From Cryomorphaceae bacterium (GTDB taxonomy: Bacteria > Bacteroidota > Bacteroidia > Flavobacteriales > Schleiferiaceae), in the NCBI GenBank assembly GCA_022565745.1, contig JAIUMB010000141.1, positions 1 to 5,554 on the forward strand: a DNA stretch of 5,554 bases, written 5' to 3'. Shown piece after piece: positions 1 to 5,474 of the stretch. The notes beneath the pieces are model-generated. The model saw nothing but the letters and a program-made list of their open reading frames with translations, had not been told where the DNA came from and made no database searches. The stretch's first letter is position 1. The number at the start of each line of letters is the position of its first letter. Both the position numbers and the translations under genes were made by a program.

Positions 1-45
1 AGAGAAGCCAAAGCCATGCAAGAAGTGATGGGGAGTTTTTTTTAG
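1..45 (+). CDS. C-terminal end of an unidentified protein (partial)
   Basis: Reading frame 1 is open from the window edge to a TAG at 43-45 and gives REAKAMQEVMGSFF. The residues resemble an amphipathic helix, as expected of a real protein end, but fourteen codons are too few to identify a family. The stop lies 8 bases from the stop of the minus-strand gene at 54-338, so the two would be convergent with almost no intergenic space. No terminator hairpin fits between them. Chance openness over 14 codons is quite possible, so this is a tentative call. Confidence 0.35.
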   Translation, partial: REAKAMQEVMGSFF

Positions 46-53
46 GGGGCTGC

Positions 54-338
54 CTACATTTTCTCTGAAAGGGCGCTTTCAAACCGATCGTGTTTGATAT
101 TCTTGCTGAGGTATTCATCGACTTCTGACTGCTTAAGGTTGACAACATTGAAGTCGAGTCGTTTTAGAGAAATACAAGCGTCGATGTCTTTATTCATATA
201 AAGCGCGTCGTTGAATGCCCCTGTATTTATAGGATATAGATGCTCTGATATTATCCCTTCGCCAATAAGATTGAGGTTTTCGTCGTACAGTCCAAGCCAA
301 ATATTGTTTTGTGAAAACGCAAAGGCTTCGTTGTTCAT
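54..338 (-). CDS. Hypothetical 94-residue soluble protein
   Basis: I do not recognise this protein. It starts at an ATG (336-338) with MNNEAFAFSQNN and ends SALSEKM before a TAG at 54-56. The composition is that of an ordinary soluble protein: mixed charge, regularly spaced hydrophobic residues (NNIWLGLYDENLNLIGEGII), a single Cys at residue 55, no signal peptide, no membrane segment and no repeats. The first third could form beta strands; the last third (about residues 69-94, SEVDEYLSKNIKHDRF) looks helical. The frame stays open upstream for 13 more codons to a stop at 378-380 but offers no other ATG. No Shine-Dalgarno-like sequence precedes the start. A 19-codon open stretch in another frame ends in a TGA that overlaps this ATG as ATGA, which suggests the gene once followed another in an operon. 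It could also be the remnant of a longer protein disrupted by the repeat region to its right. Confidence 0.5.
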   Translation of the reverse strand: MNNEAFAFSQNNIWLGLYDENLNLIGEGIISEHLYPINTGAFNDALYMNKDIDACISLKRLDFNVVNLKQSEVDEYLSKNIKHDRFESALSEKM

Positions 339-440
339 GACGTCGTATACAGATATTGAAACAGCTGAGCGTTGGTTTTATCGTCAAGGTCTATTTAGAA
401 TAATTCTGCGGATAGTAAGAGGCCTTACCACTCGTTCAAC

Positions 441-510
441 CACGAAAGACACGAAAGATTTGCTTCGCAAATATCTATAGCCACGAATTACCACGAATTA
501 CCACGAATGG
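441..510. repeat. Short tandem repeats flanking a small hairpin
   Basis: Two perfect tandem copies of cacgaaaga (441-449 and 450-458) run into a hairpin with a 6-base stem and 3-base loop (atttgc-ttc-gcaaat, 458-472). After a short spacer come three tandem units of ccacgaatta (481-490, 491-500, and a last unit ending gg at 501-510). Such motifs are familiar from intergenic DNA of Bacteroidota, from memory. The block marks the left edge of the repeat island, and no reading frame here resembles a protein. Confidence 0.7.
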
Positions 511-566
511 CTTGAAATGGTCTGGGGTCGGAGGTCTGAGGTTGACAACTGGTAATGCTACGCACG

Positions 567-631
567 CATGGAGTACTGCGTACGCATGGGTTGCTGTCGC
601 AAGCATGGGGTACTGCGTACGCATGGGTTGC
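567..631. repeat. Two-copy direct repeat, 37-base period
   Basis: The 28-base unit beginning catggagtactgcgtacgc at 567 recurs from 604 with a single A-to-G difference. A 9-base spacer (tgtcgcaag) separates the copies. Each unit contains the self-complementary core tgcgtacgca, so each copy could also form a small hairpin. Confidence 0.75.
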
Positions 632-764
632 GAATGCATATAAAGGCCAAATATTGGCGTGTACATGCATTCGTAAAACCAAACCTCCAAACTCCCAAAC
701 CTCCAAACAGATACAACCCTAAGGCTTTAATAAGTCGAATATTAGCCTCTATATGCATTCGCAA
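628..764. repeat. Inverted repeat pair (628-655 and 738-764)
   Basis: The left arm starts ttgcgaatgcatataaaggc; the right arm ends ctatatgcattcgcaa and reads as its reverse complement with a few mismatches and one indel. A third partial copy of the right-arm type lies at 662-679 (acatgcattcgtaaaacc), so the left arm can also fold on its immediate neighbour, with gccaa-ata-ttggc (646-658) as the inner stem. Octamer tandem repeats (681-708) occupy the middle. Confidence 0.6.
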
Positions 765-937
765 ACCCGACCCCAGACCTCCGACCTCCGACTAAACCAT
801 CCGGCCAATATTGCCATAAGTAAACCCATGCGCGCGGAGCGCCCCATGCGTGCATCAGCACCCCATGCCTCCATGCTAGCGCAGCATTCGCAAAACCCCG
901 CTCCCGTGCCTCCGTGCTCCTGTGCGTGCGAAGCACA

Positions 938-1026
938 TCAAATCGCCTGACTCGACCGCTGTGGTGGTTTTGCCTCCAGTAGCGGGTAATAGCCGTCAAA
1001 AACGGAGCACACATTGCGCAAGAAGG
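938..1026 (-). pseudogene. hemN: Stranded 3' fragment of hemN
   Basis: This is a second copy of the last 29 codons of hemN, including the TGA stop (938-940), in the same orientation as the intact gene at 3616-4971. Read on the minus strand it gives FLRNVCSVFDGYYPLL then EAKPPQRSSQAI, identical residue by residue to the intact HemN C-terminus. Over 91 bases (936-1026 against 3614-3704) there are five mismatches, all synonymous: Pro CCA/CCG, Leu CTG/TTG, Asp GAC/GAT, Val GTT/GTA and Ser TCC/TCT. Homology stops abruptly on both sides: two bases past the stop codon on the left, and at 1026 on the right, where antiporter-flanking DNA begins. An ATG at 1049-1051 is in frame and would give a 37-residue peptide, but nothing suggests it is translated. 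The fragment cannot encode an enzyme. It is best read as the displaced end of an earlier hemN allele or one end of an integration event. Confidence 0.85.
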
Positions 1027-1080
1027 AACTTCTAAATAGATTTTCAATCATATTATTTATGCACACCATCACCACACAAA

Positions 1081-3456
1081 CTACTTCTTCTTAAACAACG
1101 CAAATATTGTATTCCCGATTTCATCCAGCTTTTCAATAGGCTGCATCATCGCGGGATTTTTTAAATCTACTTGCGATTGATTTACAGTCCTGTCATCCTG
1201 TAATGGGTAGATGAGTATGTAGTTGTTGTCTGCGAAATATTTATTGAGATACCCGGGTATTTTTATCATTACGGAGTGGTACGATGGATAATTTTTTCGA
1301 CTCAATACAATAACGAGGTTGTCTTCTTTTTTAACATCCCGGGCAAGAATTAGAAAGTCTTCCCAGTTGCTGAATTCATGAAATTCGGCTTCAAGTGCAT
1401 GTTTTGCGTGTATCTTTTGAATGTATTCCAAGGTGTTTTCTGTACCGTAAAACACCATTTTTGCGCCCGTGCTTCGCGCCATATTCCAAATTTTAACCAA
1501 CCAATATGCAAAGCCAATTTCCTTTTCTGCATTGGCAGGTATAAACACCAAATTACGCTTAATTGTGGCCAGTGGCTGGGACGACTTATACAGAAGGGTT
1601 GTGGTATTGCAACGCGTCAAAATGCCAGAGGTGAGTTTTCCTAAAAATGATCCGGATATACCTTTATTCCCCTTTAAGGCCATAACAATATCCGTGATTT
1701 TTTGCTCTTTAACTACGTTGGTTATTCCATTTATAATGTTCATGTCATAACGCAAAAGTCCTTCGACCTGGTTATCACTTGATGCTGCTGTTACAGCTGC
1801 CAAATCAAGCACTTTTTTCGCGTTTTTCTCGGAAGGTCCATTTGTTTCGAGGTCATCTATAACTGTAAGCGCATAGAGGTGCTTATTGTTTTTACGAGCT
1901 TTCACTGTCATGGCAAAGTTTACGGTTTCCTCCACGGTATCAATCTGATCTACAGCTATAAGCATCCGTTCTTTGTTATCTGATTCATCGACGTCGGATG
2001 ATCCTGAAGCCTCCCGTATGGCCATGTTCTTAGCTCCTTTTTGTGCTTGAAAAGAAGCAACAGTACACGTAATCAAAATCATTAAAATTGTTCCATTTAA
2101 AATAGGCTCACCAAGTAGTCGATCGTAAGCTCTTATTTCGGTCAATTCACCATTGTCAAATATCAACTCTAATCCATTTTTCGCCAAAAGTGATTCTGAC
2201 ACCATCTCTCCACTGATGGTAGCCATATCACCTACAGCAGGGTGTTCTCCTTGCATCTCTACAAAACGGACTTTTTTGTTTTCTTTTGACAAAAACGCAT
2301 CGTCGCTCACTGCAAATAAGTCGGGTGTCAACTCTTCTTTTGGCGTATACTCCTTAGTAAAAATATTGTATCCCACTAAAACTGCTGCTAGCGTGGCTGC
2401 TGCTTGTGCTGAGCTCAGTCCAAAAATCAATCGGCGTTGGTCGGCATTAAATCGAAAGGATTTTTGGGTAATCCACGCAGCAATGTATTTGGCTGAAAGT
2501 GCAATGATCGTCATGACGGCAGCTACTGTTATGGTTTCCCAATTTTTTAAAAAAGCTCTGTAATCAATGAGCATTCCTACGCCAATTAAGAAGAATGGAA
2601 TGAAAATCGCATTCCCAACAAATTCTATACGATTCATCAAAGGGGAGGTGTGCGGAATCAATTTATTAAGTGCTAAGCCTGCAAGAAAGGCTCCGATAAT
2701 TGCCTCTACACCGGCAACCTCTGCAAGTACAGCCCCAAGAAACACCATCACCAAGACAAAGATATATTGAGAAACATTGTCATCGTATCGCTTGAAAAAC
2801 CACCGGCCTATTAGAGGAAAAATCAACATCACAACCAGAGCAAACAGCGTAATGGAAATCGACAAGCGAATCCAAAATTCATCGTTGACCTCCCCTACGG
2901 TCATGCCTACTACAACAGCAAGCACCAATAGCGCTAGCGTATCGGTAATCATCGTGCCTCCAACGGTGATGTTCACAGATTTATCCTTTGCTACCCCAAG
3001 TTTACTTACCAAAGGGTAGGCAATTAATGTATGTGAGGCAAACATGCTGGCCAATAAAGCTGATGTAGGTAGAGATAACCCAAGTACGTATAATCCTGCA
3101 GCAGTGCCCAAACCCATAGGTATAACAAATGTTAGCAATCCAAAATACAAACTTCGACCACTGTTCTTTTTAAATTCGCCCATATCAATTTCCAAACCGG
3201 CCAAAAACATGATGTACAACAAACCGGCGGTTCCGGATAAAATAATACTGCTGTCGCGTTCCATAAGTTGAAAACCATTTGGACCGATAACTGCACCGGC
3301 AATAATCAAACCCAATAAATGTGGTATTTTAACCTTATTGAGAATCAATGGCGCAAACAGAATAATTACGAGAATCAACAAGAACTTCAAAACCGGATTG
3401 GTTAAAGGAAGGGAATAATCAAACCCTGTTAAAAACACTGTTGCAAATACATCCAT
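1081..3456 (-). CDS. CPA2-family cation:proton antiporter with USP-like C-terminal region
   Basis: This 791-residue inner-membrane protein is expected to exchange Na+ or K+ for H+, supporting pH and salt homeostasis. Hydrophobicity suggests about 13 membrane segments: roughly 22-40, 45-62, 70-89, 102-125, 128-150, 161-187, 194-217, 229-247, 249-266, 277-298, 307-330, 343-366 and 452-470. Family-like signatures are HLLGLIIAGAVIGPNG (46-61), FLAGLEID (84-91), ASHTLIAYPLVSKLG (140-154), GGTMITDTLALLVLA (166-180), EAIIGAFLAGL (251-261) and SAQAAATLAAVL (349-360). The ion-binding pair, usually DD or ND in CPA2 proteins, reads Thr171-Asp172. An acidic soluble stretch (about 367-450) interrupts the last two membrane segments, which are normally close together. 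The cytoplasmic tail holds a USP-like domain (about 496-625, RMLIAVDQ to TTTLLYKSS) with a degenerate glycine loop (GNKGISGSFLGK, 596-607), then a more divergent similar unit (about 632-752). There is no TrkA-N (KTN) domain. The ATG at 3454-3456 has no Shine-Dalgarno motif. GC is visibly lower than in hemN, and hemN-tail copies flank the gene. Whether Na+ or K+ is the substrate cannot be told. Confidence 0.9.
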   Translation of the reverse strand: MDVFATVFLTGFDYSLPLTNPVLKFLLILVIILFAPLILNKVKIPHLLGLIIAGAVIGPNGFQLMERDSSIILSGTAGLLYIMFLAGLEIDMGEFKKNSGRSLYFGLLTFVIPMGLGTAAGLYVLGLSLPTSALLASMFASHTLIAYPLVSKLGVAKDKSVNITVGGTMITDTLALLVLAVVVGMTVGEVNDEFWIRLSISITLFALVVMLIFPLIGRWFFKRYDDNVSQYIFVLVMVFLGAVLAEVAGVEAIIGAFLAGLALNKLIPHTSPLMNRIEFVGNAIFIPFFLIGVGMLIDYRAFLKNWETITVAAVMTIIALSAKYIAAWITQKSFRFNADQRRLIFGLSSAQAAATLAAVLVGYNIFTKEYTPKEELTPDLFAVSDDAFLSKENKKVRFVEMQGEHPAVGDMATISGEMVSESLLAKNGLELIFDNGELTEIRAYDRLLGEPILNGTILMILITCTVASFQAQKGAKNMAIREASGSSDVDESDNKERMLIAVDQIDTVEETVNFAMTVKARKNNKHLYALTVIDDLETNGPSEKNAKKVLDLAAVTAASSDNQVEGLLRYDMNIINGITNVVKEQKITDIVMALKGNKGISGSFLGKLTSGILTRCNTTTLLYKSSQPLATIKRNLVFIPANAEKEIGFAYWLVKIWNMARSTGAKMVFYGTENTLEYIQKIHAKHALEAEFHEFSNWEDFLILARDVKKEDNLVIVLSRKNYPSYHSVMIKIPGYLNKYFADNNYILIYPLQDDRTVNQSQVDLKNPAMMQPIEKLDEIGNTIFALFKKK

Positions 3457-3557
3457 TGTGATTTGTTTTAGATGTACGCAAGATACTCATTGATGAAATT
3501 AACTTTTGCCAATTGTTTATAAAAAAACATAAAAATTTCTCATTGTGCTTTTCTTCA

Positions 3558-3574
3558 AAACACTTGAGGTGATT
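3558..3574. terminator. Weak hairpin between hemN and the antiporter gene
   Basis: The bases aaacac-ttgag-gtg(a)ttt can pair as a 6-bp stem with one bulged A. On the plus strand a T run follows; on the minus strand, the direction of hemN, only about four T's follow. It lies about 40 bases past the hemN stop and about 100 bases before the antiporter start, so it could end or attenuate hemN transcription. The stem is weak and AT-rich, and the call is tentative. Confidence 0.25.
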
Positions 3575-3613
3575 TTTTTGACTCTTAATTCCTAATAATC
3601 CCCAACCCCCAAC

Positions 3614-3704
3614 CATCAAATCGCCTGACTCGACCGCTGCGGTGGTTTTGCCTCCAATAGCGGGTAATAGCCATCAAATACAGAGCACACATTGCGCAAG
3701 AAGG
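3614..3704. repeat. Second copy of the 91-base direct repeat (within hemN 3' end)
   Basis: This stretch matches 936-1026 in the same orientation with 86 of 91 bases identical. It includes the hemN stop codon and last 29 codons. Immediately left lies an A/C-rich tract (ccccaacccccaacc, about 3599-3613) of the same kind as the intergenic repeats at 681-708. Together the two copies bracket the antiporter gene. Confidence 0.85.
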
Positions 3705-4971
3705 TGGTGCCGGCTTCTGTGAGGTCGAGGCCGTGATGGCGCAAGGTGATGAGTCCGTCGGTTTCCATGGCTTCCAGTGTGCTGAATCGATTGCTGTTTT
3801 CCAACCACGATTGAGTAGCATCGTCCCAGTCTGCCGTGCGGTAACAGGCAATGGACTGGATGATTTCGCGGGCGTTGCGCTCGTTGTCGGTGACCAGGTG
3901 TCCTTTGATGACGGGCCACTGTTCTTCGCGAAGCATTTTTTGGTACGTTTCGTTCTTTTTTTCGTTTTGCCAATAGGCGCCGCCTACGTCGGAGATGGAG
4001 GAGGTGCCCAAGCCGAGCAGCAATTGCTCGCGCTTGTGGGTATATCCCATAAAATTCCGGTGAAGATTGCCCGCTTCGCGATCACGAAACATACCGTCGT
4101 CCGGAAATACAAAGTGATCCATGCCTACGTCGGCGTAACCGGCTTTGAGGAATGCATCTCTACCCATGTGATGCAGTTTGAGCTTGGTGGCCGGGTCGGG
4201 GAGGTCGTTTTCATCGTATGCGCGTTGGCCCGGACTGGTCCAGGGTACGTGGGCATAGGAGTAAAAGGCCAAGCGGTCGGGCTTGAGCCCCACGGTTTTG
4301 TTGAGCGTATCGGCAAAGTTGTCTGGGTGCTGAAACGGCAGCCCGTAGATCAAGTCAAAATTGATGGATGTATAGCCAATCTCACGTGCTTCACGGCACA
4401 CGCGATCGACGTCTTCTACGGTTTGAAAGCGATGAATGGCGGTTTGCACTTTGGGGTCAAAGTCTTGTACGCCCAAACTCAGCCGACGAAAGCCAGCGTC
4501 GAATAGCACCTGTAGGTGTTCGCGGGTGGTATTGGCCGGATGGGCTTCAAAACTGTACATTTCTCCGGGAGGAACGTGGGGCGTTTTCAACAACTCCTCC
4601 ATCATCCAACCTAAGTTTTCAGCAGAGAAAAAGGTGGGAGTGCCGCCGCCTAAGTGAATGCCAGTAATCTGCACATCTTCGTCGATGAGATCGCGATACA
4701 TGGCGTATTCCTTGAGCACGCTGTTGATGTACGGACGTTCTACGAGGTGGTTTTTGGTGATGCGTTTATTGCAACCACAATAGGTGCATAAACTCTCGCA
4801 AAATGGCAGATGAATGTATAATGCAAACCCACCTTGTTTGCGCGACTCCATTGCAAACCGCTTTCGAGCCTCATCGGCATCAAAGAGTTCGGTTTTCCAA
4901 TCGGGTACGGTGGGGTAGGAGGTGTAGCGTGGTACAGGTAGATTGTACTTTTCCCAAGTTGATGGCGTCAT
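3616..4971 (-). CDS. hemN: Oxygen-independent coproporphyrinogen III oxidase (radical SAM)
   Basis: HemN converts coproporphyrinogen III to protoporphyrinogen IX without oxygen, using S-adenosylmethionine and a [4Fe-4S] cluster in the cytoplasm. The 451 residues match the family's usual length of about 450-460. The N-terminus has PRYTSYP (14-20). The cluster motif CESLCTYCGC (58-67) carries the four-cysteine CX3CX2CXC pattern that separates true HemN from HemW-type relatives. SAM-site features follow: GGGTPTFF (108-115), FEAHP (141-145), the strand-turn RLSLGVQDFDP (163-173) and NFDLIYGLP (204-212). Further HemN landmarks are SYAHVPW (238-244), GMDHF (283-287), LHRNFMGYT (303-311) and LGLGTSSIS (319-327). 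The ATG at 4969-4971 is the only start in the open frame, which is closed upstream by a stop at 5011-5013. No Shine-Dalgarno sequence is seen. GC content is clearly higher than in the antiporter gene to its left. All key residues appear present, so the enzyme should be functional, although its last 29 codons may have been replaced by recombination. Anaerobic control is common for hemN, but I see no convincing FNR-type site. Confidence 0.96.
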   Translation of the reverse strand: MTPSTWEKYNLPVPRYTSYPTVPDWKTELFDADEARKRFAMESRKQGGFALYIHLPFCESLCTYCGCNKRITKNHLVERPYINSVLKEYAMYRDLIDEDVQITGIHLGGGTPTFFSAENLGWMMEELLKTPHVPPGEMYSFEAHPANTTREHLQVLFDAGFRRLSLGVQDFDPKVQTAIHRFQTVEDVDRVCREAREIGYTSINFDLIYGLPFQHPDNFADTLNKTVGLKPDRLAFYSYAHVPWTSPGQRAYDENDLPDPATKLKLHHMGRDAFLKAGYADVGMDHFVFPDDGMFRDREAGNLHRNFMGYTHKREQLLLGLGTSSISDVGGAYWQNEKKNETYQKMLREEQWPVIKGHLVTDNERNAREIIQSIACYRTADWDDATQSWLENSNRFSTLEAMETDGLITLRHHGLDLTEAGTTFLRNVCSVFDGYYPLLEAKPPQRSSQAI

Positions 4972-5192
4972 GGTGCAGAACTTTGCGGCAAAGGTCGAGG
5001 AGCAATGTTGCTAAAATGATGACGGGTATCATATTTAGTATTTGCGATGAAGAATAAGTTTTTATGGGTACAACCTTAAAAAGTAATTTATTTCACTTGT
5101 TTCTGTGGTCATAACCCAAAAAATGATTTTAAGATCAAGTTACATTGAAAGTAAAAGGCCTTTCATAAATAAGTCACTAATTATAATTTTAT
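4972..5192. other. AT-rich region upstream of hemN
   Basis: No gene is evident. This stretch presumably contains the hemN promoter on the minus strand, but I could not find a confident Bacteroidota-type -7 (TAnnTTTG) and -33 pair. Visible details are a 10-base palindrome aaaggccttt (5154-5163), inside a weak tgaaa/tttca stem, and an imperfect dyad tgat-tttaag-atca (5124-5137), whose 6-base spacer does not fit the FNR consensus. A 16-codon open stretch from 5064 looks random. Confidence 0.5.
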
Positions 5193-5297
5193 ACAAACGA
5201 TAACAGGTCAAACTTGTAGAACGAGGGAGTAGAGGTTTTGGTCGAAAAAGTACGGAATGTCGTTCTACTTCGAACAGTAACCTGTTTTCACGTTTGT
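5193..5297. repeat. 105-base imperfect palindrome (nested three-stem hairpin)
   Basis: Three stems stack inward. acaaacg (5193-5199) pairs with cgtttgt (5291-5297); aacaggt (5202-5208) with acctgtt (5280-5286); gtagaacga (5216-5224) with tcgttctac (5260-5268). All 23 pairs are perfect and are separated by small internal loops (2/4 and 7/11 bases). The 35-base apical loop (5225-5259) could form a small tttt/aaaa stem. There is no open frame. It could be a structured RNA, a MITE-like element with terminal inverted repeats of about 35 bases, or a protein-binding site. I saw no target-site duplication, no attC-type core site and no match to the conserved parts of RNase P RNA, tmRNA or SRP RNA. 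Either strand can fold. Confidence 0.7.
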
Positions 5298-5437
5298 TTC
5301 AGGATGTCTGGTCCTGAGGAAACTTCCCAAGGCGCCATCCCTCTGACGCGAATACGGGGTGTTTTTTCGATGCTGATGTCACAACTTCAATCCATGTCAC
5401 AAAATCTTCATTTGGAAGCCCAACGCTCCGTCAGGCC
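5298..5437. other. Gene-free region with further small hairpins
   Basis: Directly after the large palindrome comes a hairpin tcagga-tgtctgg-tcctga (5299-5304 with 5312-5317), then ggaa-ac-ttcc (5318-5327). ggatg (5302-5306) can alternatively pair with catcc (5336-5340). ctgacg (5343-5348) is complementary to cgtcag (5429-5434) 80 bases later. The nonamer atgtcacaa occurs twice, 18 bases apart (5376-5384 and 5394-5402). A T run follows gggg at 5356-5367. Each item alone is weak. Their density next to the palindrome raises the possibility of one structured transcript from about 5193 to 5440, but no known RNA family was recognised. Confidence 0.35.
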
Positions 5438-5470
5438 TTTCGCTTTAGCGAAACCTCTGTGTCCTCTGCG
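5438..5470. repeat. Hairpin plus cctctgtgtcctctgcg intergenic repeat
   Basis: A perfect 7-base inverted repeat, tttcgct-tt-agcgaaa (5438-5453), is followed directly by cctctgtgtcctctgcg (5454-5470), a tandem-like motif of a type often seen between genes in Bacteroidota (from memory). It begins just past the stop of the minus-strand reading frame at 5475, which fits a 3' intergenic position. The layout of a short hairpin joined to a short tandem motif resembles 441-510 at the other end of the window. Confidence 0.6.
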
Positions 5471-5474
5471 CTTC

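Larger units (their letters stand above)
511..935. repeat. Gene-free island of mixed tandem and inverted repeats
   Basis: About 425 bases show no credible gene; frames open here give low-complexity His/Arg/Pro/Cys peptides. Visible parts are: a 28-base unit repeated at a 37-base period (567-594 and 604-631, one mismatch); an inverted pair around atgcat (628-655 and 738-764); octamers of the aaacctcc/aaactccc type (681-708); a second inverted pair built on ggtcggaggtctg-like sequence (about 518-541 and 770-793); three scattered copies of ggccaatatt (645-655, 803-812, and inverted at 738-747); and a run of catgcg/gtgc-rich motifs (826-935). Because modules on the left recur inverted on the right, the island is roughly palindromic around 660-735. 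No transposase or terminal repeats are seen. Its right edge abuts the stray hemN tail at 936. Confidence 0.7.

Noticed and set aside
475..764. Minus-strand frames with repeated NPCVRSTPC-like peptides
   Set aside because: The peptides follow directly from the 37-base tandem repeat, shift frame freely and lack protein-like composition.
742..1047. 101-codon minus-strand open frame across the repeat island and the hemN fragment
   Set aside because: It reads the hemN tail in the wrong frame and then low-complexity repeats; a matching out-of-frame peptide also appears at the intact hemN end, so it is a by-product.
2153..3271. Several plus-strand open frames opposite the antiporter gene
   Set aside because: They are antisense to a well-supported membrane protein gene and show Ser/Thr/Pro-rich translations typical of antisense shadows.
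3457..3540. Bacteroidota promoter for the antiporter gene (tatcttg with an upstream ttg)
   Set aside because: The -7 match is partial and the spacing to the upstream ttg is about 24 bases, too long for the usual arrangement.
3733..4506. 257-codon plus-strand open frame opposite hemN
   Set aside because: It lies wholly within hemN on the other strand, and hemN has clear catalytic motifs; the long frame reflects the composition of hemN.
5123..5138. FNR- or CRP-like dyad upstream of hemN (tgat-tttaag-atca)
   Set aside because: The spacer is 6 bases, not the 4 of the FNR TTGAT-N4-ATCAA site, and the half-sites are short for a CRP site.
5193..5297. Integron attC site
   Set aside because: The required RYYYAAC and GTTRRRY core boxes are not found at the ends of the palindrome, and no cassette gene lies next to it.
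5300..5370. RNase P RNA or SRP RNA, suggested by ctgaggaaacttcc and ccaaggc
   Set aside because: The RNase P core (gaggaaagtccgggc type) and the SRP domain IV loop (ggaaggaagcag) are not present; the resemblance is only a few bases.
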